A DNA stretch of 15,267 nucleotides from Frankiaceae bacterium (GTDB lineage: Bacteria > Actinomycetota > Actinomycetes > JAVEEJ01): NCBI GenBank assembly GCA_030840515.1, contig JAVEEJ010000148.1:1-15267 (forward strand), given 5' to 3'. Positions 1 to 7,073 of the stretch are shown piece by piece; within the stretch, counting starts at the first letter, position 1; every line of letters starts with the position of its first letter. Both the position numbers and the translations under genes were made by a program. A model generated the notes under the pieces. That model did no database searches. It had not been told where the DNA came from and saw nothing but the letters and a program-made list of their open reading frames with translations.

Positions 1-42
1 CCCCCCCCGGGGGCCCCGCCGCTCACTGCCCGTCGCACCCTG

Positions 43-78
43 CTGACTGCGCTGACTGCGCCGGCCGCACTGACTGCG
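43..78. repeat. Short direct repeats CTGACTGCG (x3)
   Basis: CTGACTGCG occurs at 43-51, 52-60 and 70-78; the first two are in direct tandem. The region begins with runs of C and G at 1-18. I see no supported gene in 1-142, and the promoter of the following kinase gene should lie here, but no convincing -35/-10 pair is visible. Confidence 0.5.
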
Positions 79-142
79 CGACAATCGCCGCGCGGCCGCG
101 TCAGCTGCTCGCGACTGGAAGACCAAGCAAGAGAGGTTCACC

Positions 143-1522
143 GTGTCGGACCGCGAGCCGCACCCTGATCGTGTGCTCGCGCGCCCGGAGCGGTTGCGCA
201 GCGTCTCCGTCCCTGCCGCGGTCGCGACCTTCCTGATCGCCGGCTTCGTCGTGCTCGCCATCGTCGGCCTGATGCTTGCGCTGGCCCAGCGCAAGGCCGC
301 GACCGCGGAGGCCATCCGGGACGCGCGCACGGTCACCAACTTGGAGGCCACCGACGTCGTGGGTCCGCTGCTCAACGACGAGGCCCTGGTCGCCGGCCCG
401 GCGCGCGACGCACTCGACAGGGTGGTGCGGGACCGGGTTCTCGGAACCCACATCGTGCGCATCAAGATCTGGGACGAGAACGGGACCATCGTCTACTCGG
501 ACGACAAGGCGCTCATCGGCCAGCGCTTCCCGCTCCCCGCGGACGAGCTCGAGGCGCTGCGGCACACCGGACGCACGGCTGCCGAGGTGAGCAACCTCGA
601 GGAGGCGGAGAACCGCGACGAGCGGCAGTTCGGCAAGTTGCTGCAGGTGTACCTGGGCGTGCAGACGCCGAGCGGAAAGCGCCTGCTGTTCGAGACCTAC
701 CAGCCCTACGAGGTCATCACCGTCTCCAGCCGGCGGATGTGGCGCAACAGCCTGCCCGTGCTGATCGGCGGGCTCGCGTTGCTCTACCTGGTGCAGGCGC
801 CGCTCGCCTACCGGATGGCTCGCCGGCTCAAGCGGAGCCAGGACGAGCGCGAGGCCTTGCTGCTCGCGTCGCTGGCTGCCTCCGACCGTGAGCGCGCCAC
901 CATCGCCGCAGACCTCCACGACGGCGTCGTGCAGGGGCTGGCCGGCGCATCGTTCTCGCTGTCGGCTGCCGCTGAGCGTTCGAGCGATGCCGACACCGCT
1001 GCGACCGCTGCAACGACCGCTAAGGACCTGCGCCGCTGGGTTCGCGAGCTGCGCAGCCTCGTGGTCACCATCACGCCGCCGACTCTTCACGCGCAAGGCC
1101 TCGCAACGAGTCTGCGTGACCTGGCAGCGACATTGGAGGTGCGCGGCATCAGCACGACCGTGGAGGTGCAGGACACCGACGAGCTCGACTTCGACACCGA
1201 GACCCTGCTCTACCGAGGAGCTCAAGAGGCCGTGCGCAACGTCGTCCGCCACGCGGATGCGTCGACGGCGAGTGTGCGAGTACGGCGTGAGGGCGATCAG
1301 CTCGTCCTCGTCGTGCGCGACGACGGGCGCGGGATCGACACCGCGGCCACGGCCAGCGCACGGAGCCGGGGCAGCGTCGGACTGGAGCTGCTCACGGCGC
1401 TCGTCACCAGTCAGGGCGGCTCGCTGACGGTCGGACCTCGGCCGACGGGTGGGACCGAGTTCTGCTTGTCCGTCCCTGCCGCCGCGGTGCCCGCCACAGC
1501 ATCTGATGAGGATCCGCGGTGA
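143..1522 (+). CDS. Membrane sensor histidine kinase, NarL/LuxR-partner type
   Basis: Two-component sensor that should autophosphorylate and pass phosphate to the response regulator encoded directly downstream. The 459-residue protein has a short cytoplasmic N-terminus, a membrane helix at about 24-48, an extracytoplasmic domain of about 150 residues, a second helix at about 203-224, and then a HisKA_3 dimerisation segment with the H-box AADLHDGVVQ (phospho-acceptor His259). The ATPase part shows the N-box (EAVRNVVRHA), the G1 box (VRDDGRGID) and the GSVGLELL segment. GTG at 143 was chosen because GAGAGG lies 6 nt upstream. The gene overlaps the regulator by 4 nt (GTGA), implying translational coupling. 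The signal sensed is not apparent: the extracytoplasmic domain is not one I recognise. One copy of the dispersed octamer lies antisense at 1276-1283. Confidence 0.93.
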   Translation: MSDREPHPDRVLARPERLRSVSVPAAVATFLIAGFVVLAIVGLMLALAQRKAATAEAIRDARTVTNLEATDVVGPLLNDEALVAGPARDALDRVVRDRVLGTHIVRIKIWDENGTIVYSDDKALIGQRFPLPADELEALRHTGRTAAEVSNLEEAENRDERQFGKLLQVYLGVQTPSGKRLLFETYQPYEVITVSSRRMWRNSLPVLIGGLALLYLVQAPLAYRMARRLKRSQDEREALLLASLAASDRERATIAADLHDGVVQGLAGASFSLSAAAERSSDADTAATAATTAKDLRRWVRELRSLVVTITPPTLHAQGLATSLRDLAATLEVRGISTTVEVQDTDELDFDTETLLYRGAQEAVRNVVRHADASTASVRVRREGDQLVLVVRDDGRGIDTAATASARSRGSVGLELLTALVTSQGGSLTVGPRPTGGTEFCLSVPAAAVPATASDEDPR

Positions 1523-2145
1523 TCACGGTTCTCATCGTCGACGACCACTCACTCGTGCGCCGAGGCCTGACCGACTTGCTGGGGGCAGCCGATGGCATCG
1601 AGGTCGTCGGCGCCGTCGAGGACGGCAGCGAGGCGGCCGCCGCCGTGGTCGCCAAGCAACCGGACATCGTTCTCATGGACCTGTCGATGCCGGTGCTCGA
1701 CGGCGTGGAGGCAACGCGCGCGGTCCTCGCCGTGCGGCCGGAGACCAAGGTCATCATGCTGACGTCGTTCAGTGAGAACGCCCGCATCCTGGCGGCACTG
1801 GAAGCCGGCGCGGTCGGCTACCTGCTCAAGGACTCCGAGCCCGAGGAGATCATCAAGGCGCTACGAGACTCGGCCGCGGGAGGGGTGCCGCTCTCACCGA
1901 AGGCGGCACGTGCCCTACTGCCGGCCAACCGGCCCGCGGGTGCTGCGACCGCCGATGCCCTGACGCCACGGGAGCGTGAGGTGCTGGCCCTCGTCGCCAT
2001 GGGGCTGCCGAACAAGAGCATCGCCCGCCGGCTGGCCATCAGCGAGAAGACGGTGAAGGCGCACCTGACTCGGGTCTTCACCGTGCTGGGTGTCTCGGAC
2101 CGGACCTCGGCCGCGCTCTGGGCTCAGCGTCAGGGCATGGTGTGA
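1519..2145 (+). CDS. NarL/FixJ-family response regulator
   Basis: DNA-binding partner of the preceding kinase. The 208-residue protein has an N-terminal receiver domain with acidic residues Asp8/Asp9, phospho-acceptor Asp54 in VLMDLSMP, the conserved Thr in MLTSF and the conserved Lys in YLLKD. A LuxR-type helix-turn-helix occupies about residues 147-205 (LTPREREVLALVAMG...ISEKTVKAHL). It starts at a GTG within the GTGA overlap with the kinase stop. Regulators of this family usually bind short inverted repeats; a perfect 14-bp palindrome follows the gene at 2167-2180, upstream of the cupredoxin gene, which makes that gene a possible target (inference). Confidence 0.95.
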   Translation: MITVLIVDDHSLVRRGLTDLLGAADGIEVVGAVEDGSEAAAAVVAKQPDIVLMDLSMPVLDGVEATRAVLAVRPETKVIMLTSFSENARILAALEAGAVGYLLKDSEPEEIIKALRDSAAGGVPLSPKAARALLPANRPAGAATADALTPREREVLALVAMGLPNKSIARRLAISEKTVKAHLTRVFTVLGVSDRTSAALWAQRQGMV

Positions 2146-2166
2146 CGAGCGAGCCTCCGCAAGGAC

Positions 2167-2180
2167 GGGTCCTAGGACCC
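2167..2180. promoter_or_regulatory. Perfect palindrome GGGTCCTAGGACCC, candidate operator
   Basis: A perfect 14-bp palindrome flanked by a further GGAC (2163-2166) and GTCC (2183-2186). It begins 21 nt after the response regulator stop codon and ends 76 nt before the cupredoxin start. It could be an operator for the upstream NarL-type regulator or a small hairpin at the end of the two-component operon; there is no T-tract. Unconfirmed. Confidence 0.45.
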
Positions 2181-2256
2181 AAGTCCGATGGCCCGACCAG
2201 GGCGCCTCGACAAGGGTGTGAGGGGTAGCCGTGCGGCTGCCAGAGGAGGTTCCATC

Positions 2257-2622
2257 ATGCGTCGTCCGCCCCTAGTCGCCGTACTCGCACTCGTCGCCGC
2301 GTCCGCCTGCTCCTCCTCCTCCGGAGGCAGCAAGCCGGCCAGCGGCGCAGCGGACAGCGGCGCGCCGGGTTCGGCGGTCACGATCCAGAGCTTCGGCTAC
2401 CGCCCGTCGCCGCTGACCGTCACCCCGGGCCAGAAGGTGGTCGTGACCAACAAGGACGGCACGGAGCACACGGCGACGTCCGACAAGTCTGGCCTGTTCG
2501 ACTCCGGCGACATCGACGGTGGCGGCAGCCAGAGCTTCACCGCCCCGACGGCTCCCGGCACCTACACCTACATGTGCAAGTACCACTCGAGCATGCACGG
2601 CACGCTGGTCGTCAAGGGCTAG
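2257..2622 (+). CDS. Cupredoxin-domain lipoprotein (type 1 copper)
   Basis: Small secreted blue-copper-type protein of 121 residues, probably anchored outside the membrane and acting in electron transfer or copper binding. The first 18 residues form a signal peptide ending AASAC, a near-lipobox with Cys18 as possible lipidation site (position -3 is Ala rather than the usual Leu). A Ser/Gly-rich linker follows, then a plastocyanin/amicyanin-like domain from about residue 40. Expected copper ligands are present: His71 (TEHTA) and Cys107, His110 and Met113 in the YMCKYHSSMHG motif. The ATG at 2257 is preceded by a strong AGAGGAGG 7 nt upstream; an in-frame ATG at 2188 lacks this. It follows the two-component genes on the same strand. 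One octamer copy (2281-2288) lies in the signal-peptide codons (V-L-A). The 3' end is tandemly duplicated. Confidence 0.88.
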   Translation: MRRPPLVAVLALVAASACSSSSGGSKPASGAADSGAPGSAVTIQSFGYRPSPLTVTPGQKVVVTNKDGTEHTATSDKSGLFDSGDIDGGGSQSFTAPTAPGTYTYMCKYHSSMHGTLVVKG

Positions 2623-2640
2623 CTGGTCGTCACGCGCTAG
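2604..2640 (+). repeat. 18-bp-period tandem duplication spanning the cupredoxin stop codon
   Basis: GCTGGTCGTCAAGGGCTAG (2604-2622) and GCTGGTCGTCACGCGCTAG (2622-2640) match at 17 of 19 positions with a period of 18 nt, so the repeat stays in frame. The first copy encodes LVVKG-stop, the second would encode LVVTR-stop. The second copy acts as an in-frame back-up stop. Confidence 0.8.
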
Positions 2641-2698
2641 CGCCAGCTCCTGCGGCACCGGCTACGGTCGAGGTCGGCCCGCCGACGGAGGAGCGCCT

Positions 2699-3163
2699 TT
2701 GCCCGAGATCGAGTACGTGACCCTGGCGAACCACGCCGAGTCGATCAACGGGCTGCTCTACCTGCAGGGTGCCGGCCTGACCGACCTCGCGGCGAACGTG
2801 ATGCCGACGGGACAGCTCGCCAGCGTCCACCTCGGGATCGGCCTGAGCATCCTCGTCGGTTGGAACGAGACGAACATCGTCTACCCGCTGCAGTTCGCGA
2901 TGCTGCACGAAGACGGTGGTGACCCGGTCTTCGCAGGGGAGGGCCAGATCGAGTCGGGACGCCCGCCCGGGACTCCTGCCGGCGGCGAGCTCCGGAGCGT
3001 TATCGCGATCGGTGCTGACGTGGTCTTCCCGAGGCCGGGTGGCTATCGGTTCGAGGCAACGCTGGCGGGAGAGACCAAGGCGGTCAGCCTGCGGGTGCAT
3101 GCGAACCGACCACCGGTCGCAGGCGGCTTCGGCCCGACTGCGGTGAACCTGCCGCCGCTCTAG
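2699..3163 (+). CDS. DUF6941-like protein of unknown function
   Basis: A 154-residue soluble protein, predicted mostly beta. The opening (PEIEYVTLANHAE followed by INGLLYLQGAG) resembles proteins I know as DUF6941, which begin with a strand, an Asn/Ala-rich turn and a 'gg-lyilGag' segment; no enzymatic function is established to my knowledge. There is no signal peptide or membrane helix. A TTG start at 2699 was chosen because GGAGGAG ends 5 nt upstream and the domain similarity begins immediately after; the upstream in-frame stretch overlaps the cupredoxin gene and is unlikely to be coding. It converges with the next gene, and the two stop codons share the CTAG at 3160-3163. Confidence 0.7.
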   Translation: MPEIEYVTLANHAESINGLLYLQGAGLTDLAANVMPTGQLASVHLGIGLSILVGWNETNIVYPLQFAMLHEDGGDPVFAGEGQIESGRPPGTPAGGELRSVIAIGADVVFPRPGGYRFEATLAGETKAVSLRVHANRPPVAGGFGPTAVNLPPL

Positions 3164-3477
3164 CCGTCCAGGCTCGGGCTGAGGTGCGCCTGGACCAGTG
3201 CGGCGCCGAGGGCAAAGCGCCCCCTGCCGGTGAGCCCGGCGTTGTTCGCCGGTCCCACGCTGGCGTAGTCGAGCGGCTCGAGCAATGGCTGGTCGAGGTG
3301 GGCGAGCCGGGCCAGCACCCGCACCACGGACTGCGCGTCAAGGCAGGTCACCTCTGCGACGGCGTCAGCGTCCGGGTTGGGCACCCCCTGCGCCTCGAGC
3401 AGCGCAACGGCGGCGAGCACGCGCCGGGCGTAGGCGTCGAGCGCCTCGCTTCCGGCGGTGGACAACTCCTCGGCCAT
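3160..3477 (-). CDS. Small helical protein of unknown function
   Basis: A 105-residue protein that I do not recognise. It is rich in Ala/Leu helices and has a cluster (VAEVTCLDAQSVVRVLARLA) that reads like a helix-turn-helix or winged-helix half, followed by a Gly-rich turn (LTGRGRFALG); a DNA-binding role is only a guess. The ATG at 3477 has a good Shine-Dalgarno (GGAGGGG, 6 nt spacing). Its stop codon overlaps the DUF6941-like stop. It lies 76 nt downstream of the STAS gene on the same strand and may be co-transcribed with it. Confidence 0.7.
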   Translation of the reverse strand: MAEELSTAGSEALDAYARRVLAAVALLEAQGVPNPDADAVAEVTCLDAQSVVRVLARLAHLDQPLLEPLDYASVGPANNAGLTGRGRFALGAALVQAHLSPSLDG

Positions 3478-3553
3478 CCCGATCCCCTCCGATCGAGTCC
3501 TTGCTCCACGATGCTGACACCGGGAGCCGGGGACGGCGTGACCAATGCAGGGG

Positions 3554-3898
3554 TCAGTTCTGCTCATCTTCTGGCTGGTCCGCCTCGACCAGGTCGAGGT
3601 CCGACGCCGTGTCCATCGCGCACAGCCGGAACGTGCGCGCGACCGAGCGGCGGGCACCCCGGACGACAACGCGGCCGCCATGCTGCCGCTGGTGGCGGAG
3701 CAGCTCGGCGACCAGGCCGAGGCCGCTCGAGTCGATGAACGACACCCCGGTGAGGTCGATCTCGACGACCTCATGGCGCATGCGGCAGGCGTGCTCCACT
3801 GCCGCCCGGAAGCCCTGGGCGGTGAAGATGTCGATCTCACCGGTCAGCGTCACGACGCCGACAGGGCCGCGGTCGTGGTAGCCGCTGGGGGACGTCAC
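3554..3898 (-). CDS. STAS-domain anti-sigma factor antagonist
   Basis: Partner-switching protein of the SpoIIAA/RsbV type that binds an anti-sigma kinase when unphosphorylated and so frees a sigma factor. With the GTG start at 3898 it is 114 residues and is one STAS domain: VVTLTGEIDIFTAQGF, then VEIDLTGVSFIDSSGLGLV. The first Ser of DSSG (Ser57) corresponds to the phosphorylatable Ser of SpoIIAA. An acidic tail (EADQPEDEQ) follows. A TTG at 3919 would add seven residues, but neither start has a Shine-Dalgarno; the GTG has a weak -10-like TGCAAT 6 nt upstream. An RsbU-type phosphatase that could act on this protein is encoded 679 nt away (4577-5728). No kinase is visible in the window. Confidence 0.9.
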   Translation of the reverse strand: MTSPSGYHDRGPVGVVTLTGEIDIFTAQGFRAAVEHACRMRHEVVEIDLTGVSFIDSSGLGLVAELLRHQRQHGGRVVVRGARRSVARTFRLCAMDTASDLDLVEADQPEDEQN

Positions 3899-3974
3899 GG
3901 CATAATTGCACCACGGCAAGGGGGCGTGCGAAACAGGGGTTGCGCTGCCGTAAGATTGCCGCGTGACAAGCAGG

Positions 3975-4463
3975 TTAGGAGCTCTGGCGCTGCGCCGGCG
4001 CCTCGACCCGCTCGCCCACCCGCGTGAACGCCGTGAGGCTGAGCAGCAGCTGCTCTTGCTCCTTGGGGGTCATCCCCGACAGGACGGCGGCCAGCGCGGC
4101 TCGGCGCTCACGTTCGATGGCGCCGAGCAGCTTGGTCCCCTGGTGGCTGAGGGTCATCACGACCTCGCGCCGGTCGCCCGAGCTCTGGCTCCGCTCCACC
4201 AGCCCTGCGGCGACCAACCGGTCACAGAGCCGGCTGGCGGAGGACATGATCGCTCCGAGATCGCCCGCGAGAGTGGTGAGGTTGGTGTGCTCGTGGTTCT
4301 GGATGGCCATCAGCGCACGCAGCTGAGAGGGGGAGACGCGGTGACCGCCCCCCGAGTAGGACTCGACCCACAGCATCCCCAGCCGCGCCGAGGCGTCATG
4401 AATGGCGGCCGCGAGGTCGGCCGACTGGTTCTCGGCGTACTGGGCGATACCGGTTCCTGTCAC
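3975..4463 (-). CDS. MarR-family transcriptional regulator
   Basis: A 162-residue dimeric winged-helix regulator. N-terminal dimerisation helix (SADLAAAIHDASARLG), then the winged helix at about 43-115: SPSQLRALMAI, recognition region LTTLAGDLGAIMSSASRLCDRLVAAGLV, and the wing with the family-typical SGDRREVVMTLS. A C-terminal helix completes the fold. GTG at 4463 is the only usable start, because an in-frame stop lies a short way upstream and no other start codon follows it. No Shine-Dalgarno is evident. It diverges from the PP2C phosphatase across 113 nt that contain a 15-bp tandem repeat and a palindrome, both candidates for autoregulation. Confidence 0.92.
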   Translation of the reverse strand: MTGTGIAQYAENQSADLAAAIHDASARLGMLWVESYSGGGHRVSPSQLRALMAIQNHEHTNLTTLAGDLGAIMSSASRLCDRLVAAGLVERSQSSGDRREVVMTLSHQGTKLLGAIERERRAALAAVLSGMTPKEQEQLLLSLTAFTRVGERVEAPAQRQSS

Positions 4464-4494
4464 TGCGGCACGGGCAACTGTGGCACGGGCAACT
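4462..4494. repeat. 15-bp-period tandem repeat at the marR start
   Basis: ACTGYGGCACGGGCA is repeated at 4462-4476 and 4477-4491, followed by a further ACT. It begins inside the MarR start codon and would form its untranslated leader or operator DNA. The period of 15 bp is about one and a half helical turns. Confidence 0.6.
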
Positions 4495-4495
4495 C

Positions 4496-4509
4496 TCTGC
4501 TAGAGCAGA
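4496..4509. promoter_or_regulatory. Inverted repeat TCTGCT-AG-AGCAGA, candidate MarR operator
   Basis: Perfect 6-bp arms around a 2-bp centre, within the 113-nt divergent region between the MarR gene and the GAF-PP2C gene. MarR dimers usually bind imperfect palindromes near their own start, so this is the best operator candidate for both genes. Not proven. Confidence 0.5.
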
Positions 4510-4576
4510 CTGTCGGTCGGATACCCGCAAAACCGGAGGGCAACCGCTTACCCCGGACTCTAGTGAAGGATGCGTC

Positions 4577-5728
4577 GTGAACGCCCTCGCCGAGGCTGTG
4601 ACCGCGATGGAGGACGCGCCCCCCGGTGGCCTGGTGCCGGCCCTCGCCGCGGCGCTGGAGAAGTCTCTCGGGTGCGCGAGCCTGAGCCTGCTCCTCCCGG
4701 ACTACCACCTGGCCTCGCTGCACCCGGTGGAGGACCCCTCCGTCGTGATCCCGCTCGACGGCTCCTGGGAGGGACGCATCTTCGCCGCCCAGCGCCACGA
4801 CGTGCGGAGCGCGGGTAACGGGGAAGACGGCGTCCAGGTCGGGCTCCCCGTGACCGTCCGCGGCGACCGGGTCGGCGTACTCGCACTCCATCTGCCCTCC
4901 GGGCCGCGAGCCGAGTCGCTCGAGGAGCTCCAGCTCATCGCCACCGCCGTGGGACGCGCCATCAGGGTCGCCGAGCGGGTGACCGACCAGTTCGCGAAGG
5001 CTCGGCGGTCCCGGCCGCTGACGGTGGCCGCGGAGCTCCAGTGGGCGCTGCTGCCTGGGGTGTCCTTCTCGGCTCCGGGCGTCGCCATCGCCGCCCAGCT
5101 CGAGCCGGCCTACTCCGTCGCGGGCGACGCCTATGACTGGGCGTTGACGGGCAACACCTTGACTCTGCTCGCCTGTGACGGCGCCGGTCGCGGCGTCCCT
5201 GCCTCACTGGCCTCGACAATCGCACTCACGGCGCTGCGCAACGCACGCCGGGCCAACCTCCCGCTGCGCGACCAAGCCGCACTCGCGGACCAGGCGATGT
5301 ACGCGCACTTCGGCGGGGAGCAGTTCGTCTCGGCGCTGCTGATGGAGGTCGACCTGGCCAGCGGCCGGCTGCAGATCATCGACGCCGGCTCACCGCAGCT
5401 GTGGCTGCTGCGCAGCGGCGAGCTGACCGAGGTGGGACTCGACCCGCAGCTGCCGCTGGGCATGTTCGAGGAGACCCGCTATGACGAGCAGTACGTGATG
5501 CTCGAGCCCGGCGACCGCGTCGTAGTGGTCAGCGATGGTGTCCTGGCCGGACGGGCCGGTGGCGAGGGACTCGCGATCGAGCCGACGATCCGCGGAACGC
5601 GGCTGCTGGCCGCCGACGAGGCCGTGCGCCACGTGATGCGGGAGCTTTCCCAGCACCACAAGGGCGAAGCGCTCGAGGACGACGCCGTCGTGCTGTGCCT
5701 GGACTGGTCAGGACCGACCCAGGGCTAG
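4577..5728 (+). CDS. GAF-domain PP2C (SpoIIE/RsbU-type) serine phosphatase
   Basis: Protein phosphatase expected to dephosphorylate a STAS antagonist. The 383-residue protein has an N-terminal GAF-like sensory domain (about 1-135), a helical linker (about 136-165) with the RsbU-like LQWALLP segment, and a PP2C_SIG phosphatase domain (about 170-378). Metal-binding acidic residues are in AGDAYDW (Asp184, Asp187), CDGAGRG (Asp201), VVSDGV (Asp320) and EDDAVVL (Asp368/369). It is soluble, so the GAF domain should sense a cytoplasmic cue. The GTG start is supported by GAAGGA 6 nt upstream. It converges with the acyl-CoA dehydrogenase gene with one base between the stop codons. One dispersed octamer copy (4877-4884) lies in the GAF codons (V-L-A). 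Confidence 0.9.
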   Translation: MNALAEAVTAMEDAPPGGLVPALAAALEKSLGCASLSLLLPDYHLASLHPVEDPSVVIPLDGSWEGRIFAAQRHDVRSAGNGEDGVQVGLPVTVRGDRVGVLALHLPSGPRAESLEELQLIATAVGRAIRVAERVTDQFAKARRSRPLTVAAELQWALLPGVSFSAPGVAIAAQLEPAYSVAGDAYDWALTGNTLTLLACDGAGRGVPASLASTIALTALRNARRANLPLRDQAALADQAMYAHFGGEQFVSALLMEVDLASGRLQIIDAGSPQLWLLRSGELTEVGLDPQLPLGMFEETRYDEQYVMLEPGDRVVVVSDGVLAGRAGGEGLAIEPTIRGTRLLAADEAVRHVMRELSQHHKGEALEDDAVVLCLDWSGPTQG

Positions 5729-5729
5729 C

Positions 5730-6872
5730 TCACTCTCCGAGCAGCACCCGACTGATGATCATCTTCTGGATCTCGGTCGTGCCGCCGCCGATCGAGCCCA
5801 GCTTGGCGTCGCGCAGCGCCCGCTCGGCGGGGAAGTCGCGCAGGTAGCCGTAGCCGCCGTGGATCTGGATGGCCTCCAAGGCGTTGTCCACCGCAAGCTT
5901 GCCGATCAGCACCTTCGCGATCGAGGCCTCGACGCTGTGCGGCTCCCCGATCTGCTTGAGGTGGGCTGCCCGGTAGACCGCCGTACGGGCGATTTCGAGG
6001 TTGATCTTCATCTCGGCGAGCTTGTGCGCGATGGACTGGAAGTGCGCGATGGGCTTGCCGAACTGGGTGCGCTGCTTCGCGTAGCGGATGGCGTCGTCGA
6101 GGGTGGCCTGCATGCCGCCGACTCCGGCGGCGAGCATCACCGTGCGCTCCCAGTCGAAGCACTCGAAGGCGATCCGGAACAGCGCCTCATCGACGGGGCC
6201 GAGTCGCTGGGTGTCGGGAACGCGGCAGTCCTGCAGCACGATCTCGCTGGTGGGCGAGGAGCGGCAGCCCATCTTGTCGAGGGTCCTGCCGACGCTGAAG
6301 CCTGGTGTCGTCTTGGCCTCGATGATGAACGCGGTCGCGCCCCGGTCAGAGGTCTTCGCCAGAACCGTGCACACGTCGGCGATCGGGCCGTTGGTGATGA
6401 AGATCTTCGTGCCGTTGATGATCCAGTGGTCACCGTCGCGCTTGGCCGTGGCCTGCAATCCCGCCGCGTCGGAGCCCGCCTCGGGCTCGGTGCTGGCCCA
6501 GGCGCCCATGAGCCGTCCGTCGCACAGGCCCGGGAGGTACTTGGCTTGCTGCTCCGGCGTTCCGTGCAGCCAGATCGGCACGGTCCCGATCACCCAGTGG
6601 GCGCCGAGGCTGAGGGTCAGCCCCCCGTCCCGGCCACCTTCGCCGATGGCTTCGTTGACGAGACAGCAGTCCACGATCGAGCCACCGCCCCCGCCGAGCC
6701 CCTCGGGGATGGGCAACCCAGCCAGCCCCTGCCGGGCCAAGCTCTGCCAGACCTCCGGGTCCCAGCGGCCTTCCTTGTCACGGTCGGCCGAGCCGGGAGC
6801 GACCGTCGCCCGCGCCCACTCGGTGACGCTCTTCTTCAGGGCGCGCTGCTCATCGGTGATGGAGAAGTCCAC
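5730..6872 (-). CDS. Acyl-CoA dehydrogenase family protein
   Basis: FAD-dependent alpha,beta-dehydrogenation of an acyl-CoA, feeding electrons to ETF. The 380-residue length is typical. N-terminal helical domain to about residue 115, central beta domain with WASTEPEAGSDAAGL and GTKIFITNG, then the C-terminal helical domain with RTQFGKPI, QIHGGYGYLRDFPAER and GGGTTEIQ. In medium- and short-chain enzymes the catalytic Glu precedes this last motif (YEGT); here that place is Gly. Glu242 in FDWERTVM matches the position of the catalytic Glu in isovaleryl-CoA dehydrogenase-type enzymes, so a branched-chain or long-chain substrate is more likely (inference). The start is GTG at 6872. TAAGGT 6 nt upstream fits a leaderless -10; the same bases contain AAGG, a weak Shine-Dalgarno alternative. 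Confidence 0.93.
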   Translation of the reverse strand: MDFSITDEQRALKKSVTEWARATVAPGSADRDKEGRWDPEVWQSLARQGLAGLPIPEGLGGGGGSIVDCCLVNEAIGEGGRDGGLTLSLGAHWVIGTVPIWLHGTPEQQAKYLPGLCDGRLMGAWASTEPEAGSDAAGLQATAKRDGDHWIINGTKIFITNGPIADVCTVLAKTSDRGATAFIIEAKTTPGFSVGRTLDKMGCRSSPTSEIVLQDCRVPDTQRLGPVDEALFRIAFECFDWERTVMLAAGVGGMQATLDDAIRYAKQRTQFGKPIAHFQSIAHKLAEMKINLEIARTAVYRAAHLKQIGEPHSVEASIAKVLIGKLAVDNALEAIQIHGGYGYLRDFPAERALRDAKLGSIGGGTTEIQKMIISRVLLGE

Positions 6873-6878
6873 GGCCGG

Positions 6879-6884
6879 ACCTTA
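6879..6884 (-). promoter_or_regulatory. Leaderless -10 hexamer TAAGGT for the acyl-CoA dehydrogenase
   Basis: TAAGGT is followed by 6 nt and the GTG start codon, the arrangement seen in leaderless actinobacterial genes. No clear -35 box. Confidence 0.45.
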
Positions 6885-6967
6885 TTGCGGCCTCGCCCTG
6901 CGACCCCACCCCCACGTCCGGCGGCCGGGCGGCGCAGATGCAGGGGAGACGCGGAGATGAGGGCGCG

Positions 6968-7066
6968 CTAGCGCGCGGTCAGCAATCGGCGGACGACCCA
7001 GGCACCGCCACCTGCGAGCGCGGCGAAGCCGAGCACCAGCAGTCCCGTCGTCACGACCTCGAGCAC
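6968..7066 (-). CDS. Small single-helix membrane protein (32 aa)
   Basis: A 32-residue ORF with the composition of a membrane microprotein: a short acidic start (MLEVVTTG), a hydrophobic segment (LLVLGFAALAGGGAWVV) and a basic end (RRLLTAR), which predicts an N-out/C-in single helix. The GTG start has TACGAT exactly 7 nt upstream, the same leaderless arrangement as at other genes in this window, which argues that it is real. The TAG stop sits in the centre of a perfect palindrome GCGCGCTAGCGCGC (6963-6976). It lies downstream of the WxL-like gene's hairpin and 95 nt upstream of the acyl-CoA dehydrogenase start. Function unknown; I recognise no family. Confidence 0.5.
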   Translation of the reverse strand: MLEVVTTGLLVLGFAALAGGGAWVVRRLLTAR

Positions 7067-7073
7067 GCAACCG

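Noticed and set aside
101..1252. Long minus-strand ORF (383 codons) opposite the histidine kinase
   Set aside because: It is the complementary reading of a clear kinase gene; the His/Val/Arg-rich composition and lack of any domain mark it as a high-GC shadow.
5859..6971. 370-codon plus-strand ORF opposite the acyl-CoA dehydrogenase
   Set aside because: The opposite strand encodes a full-length, motif-complete enzyme; the plus-strand product has no recognisable domain.
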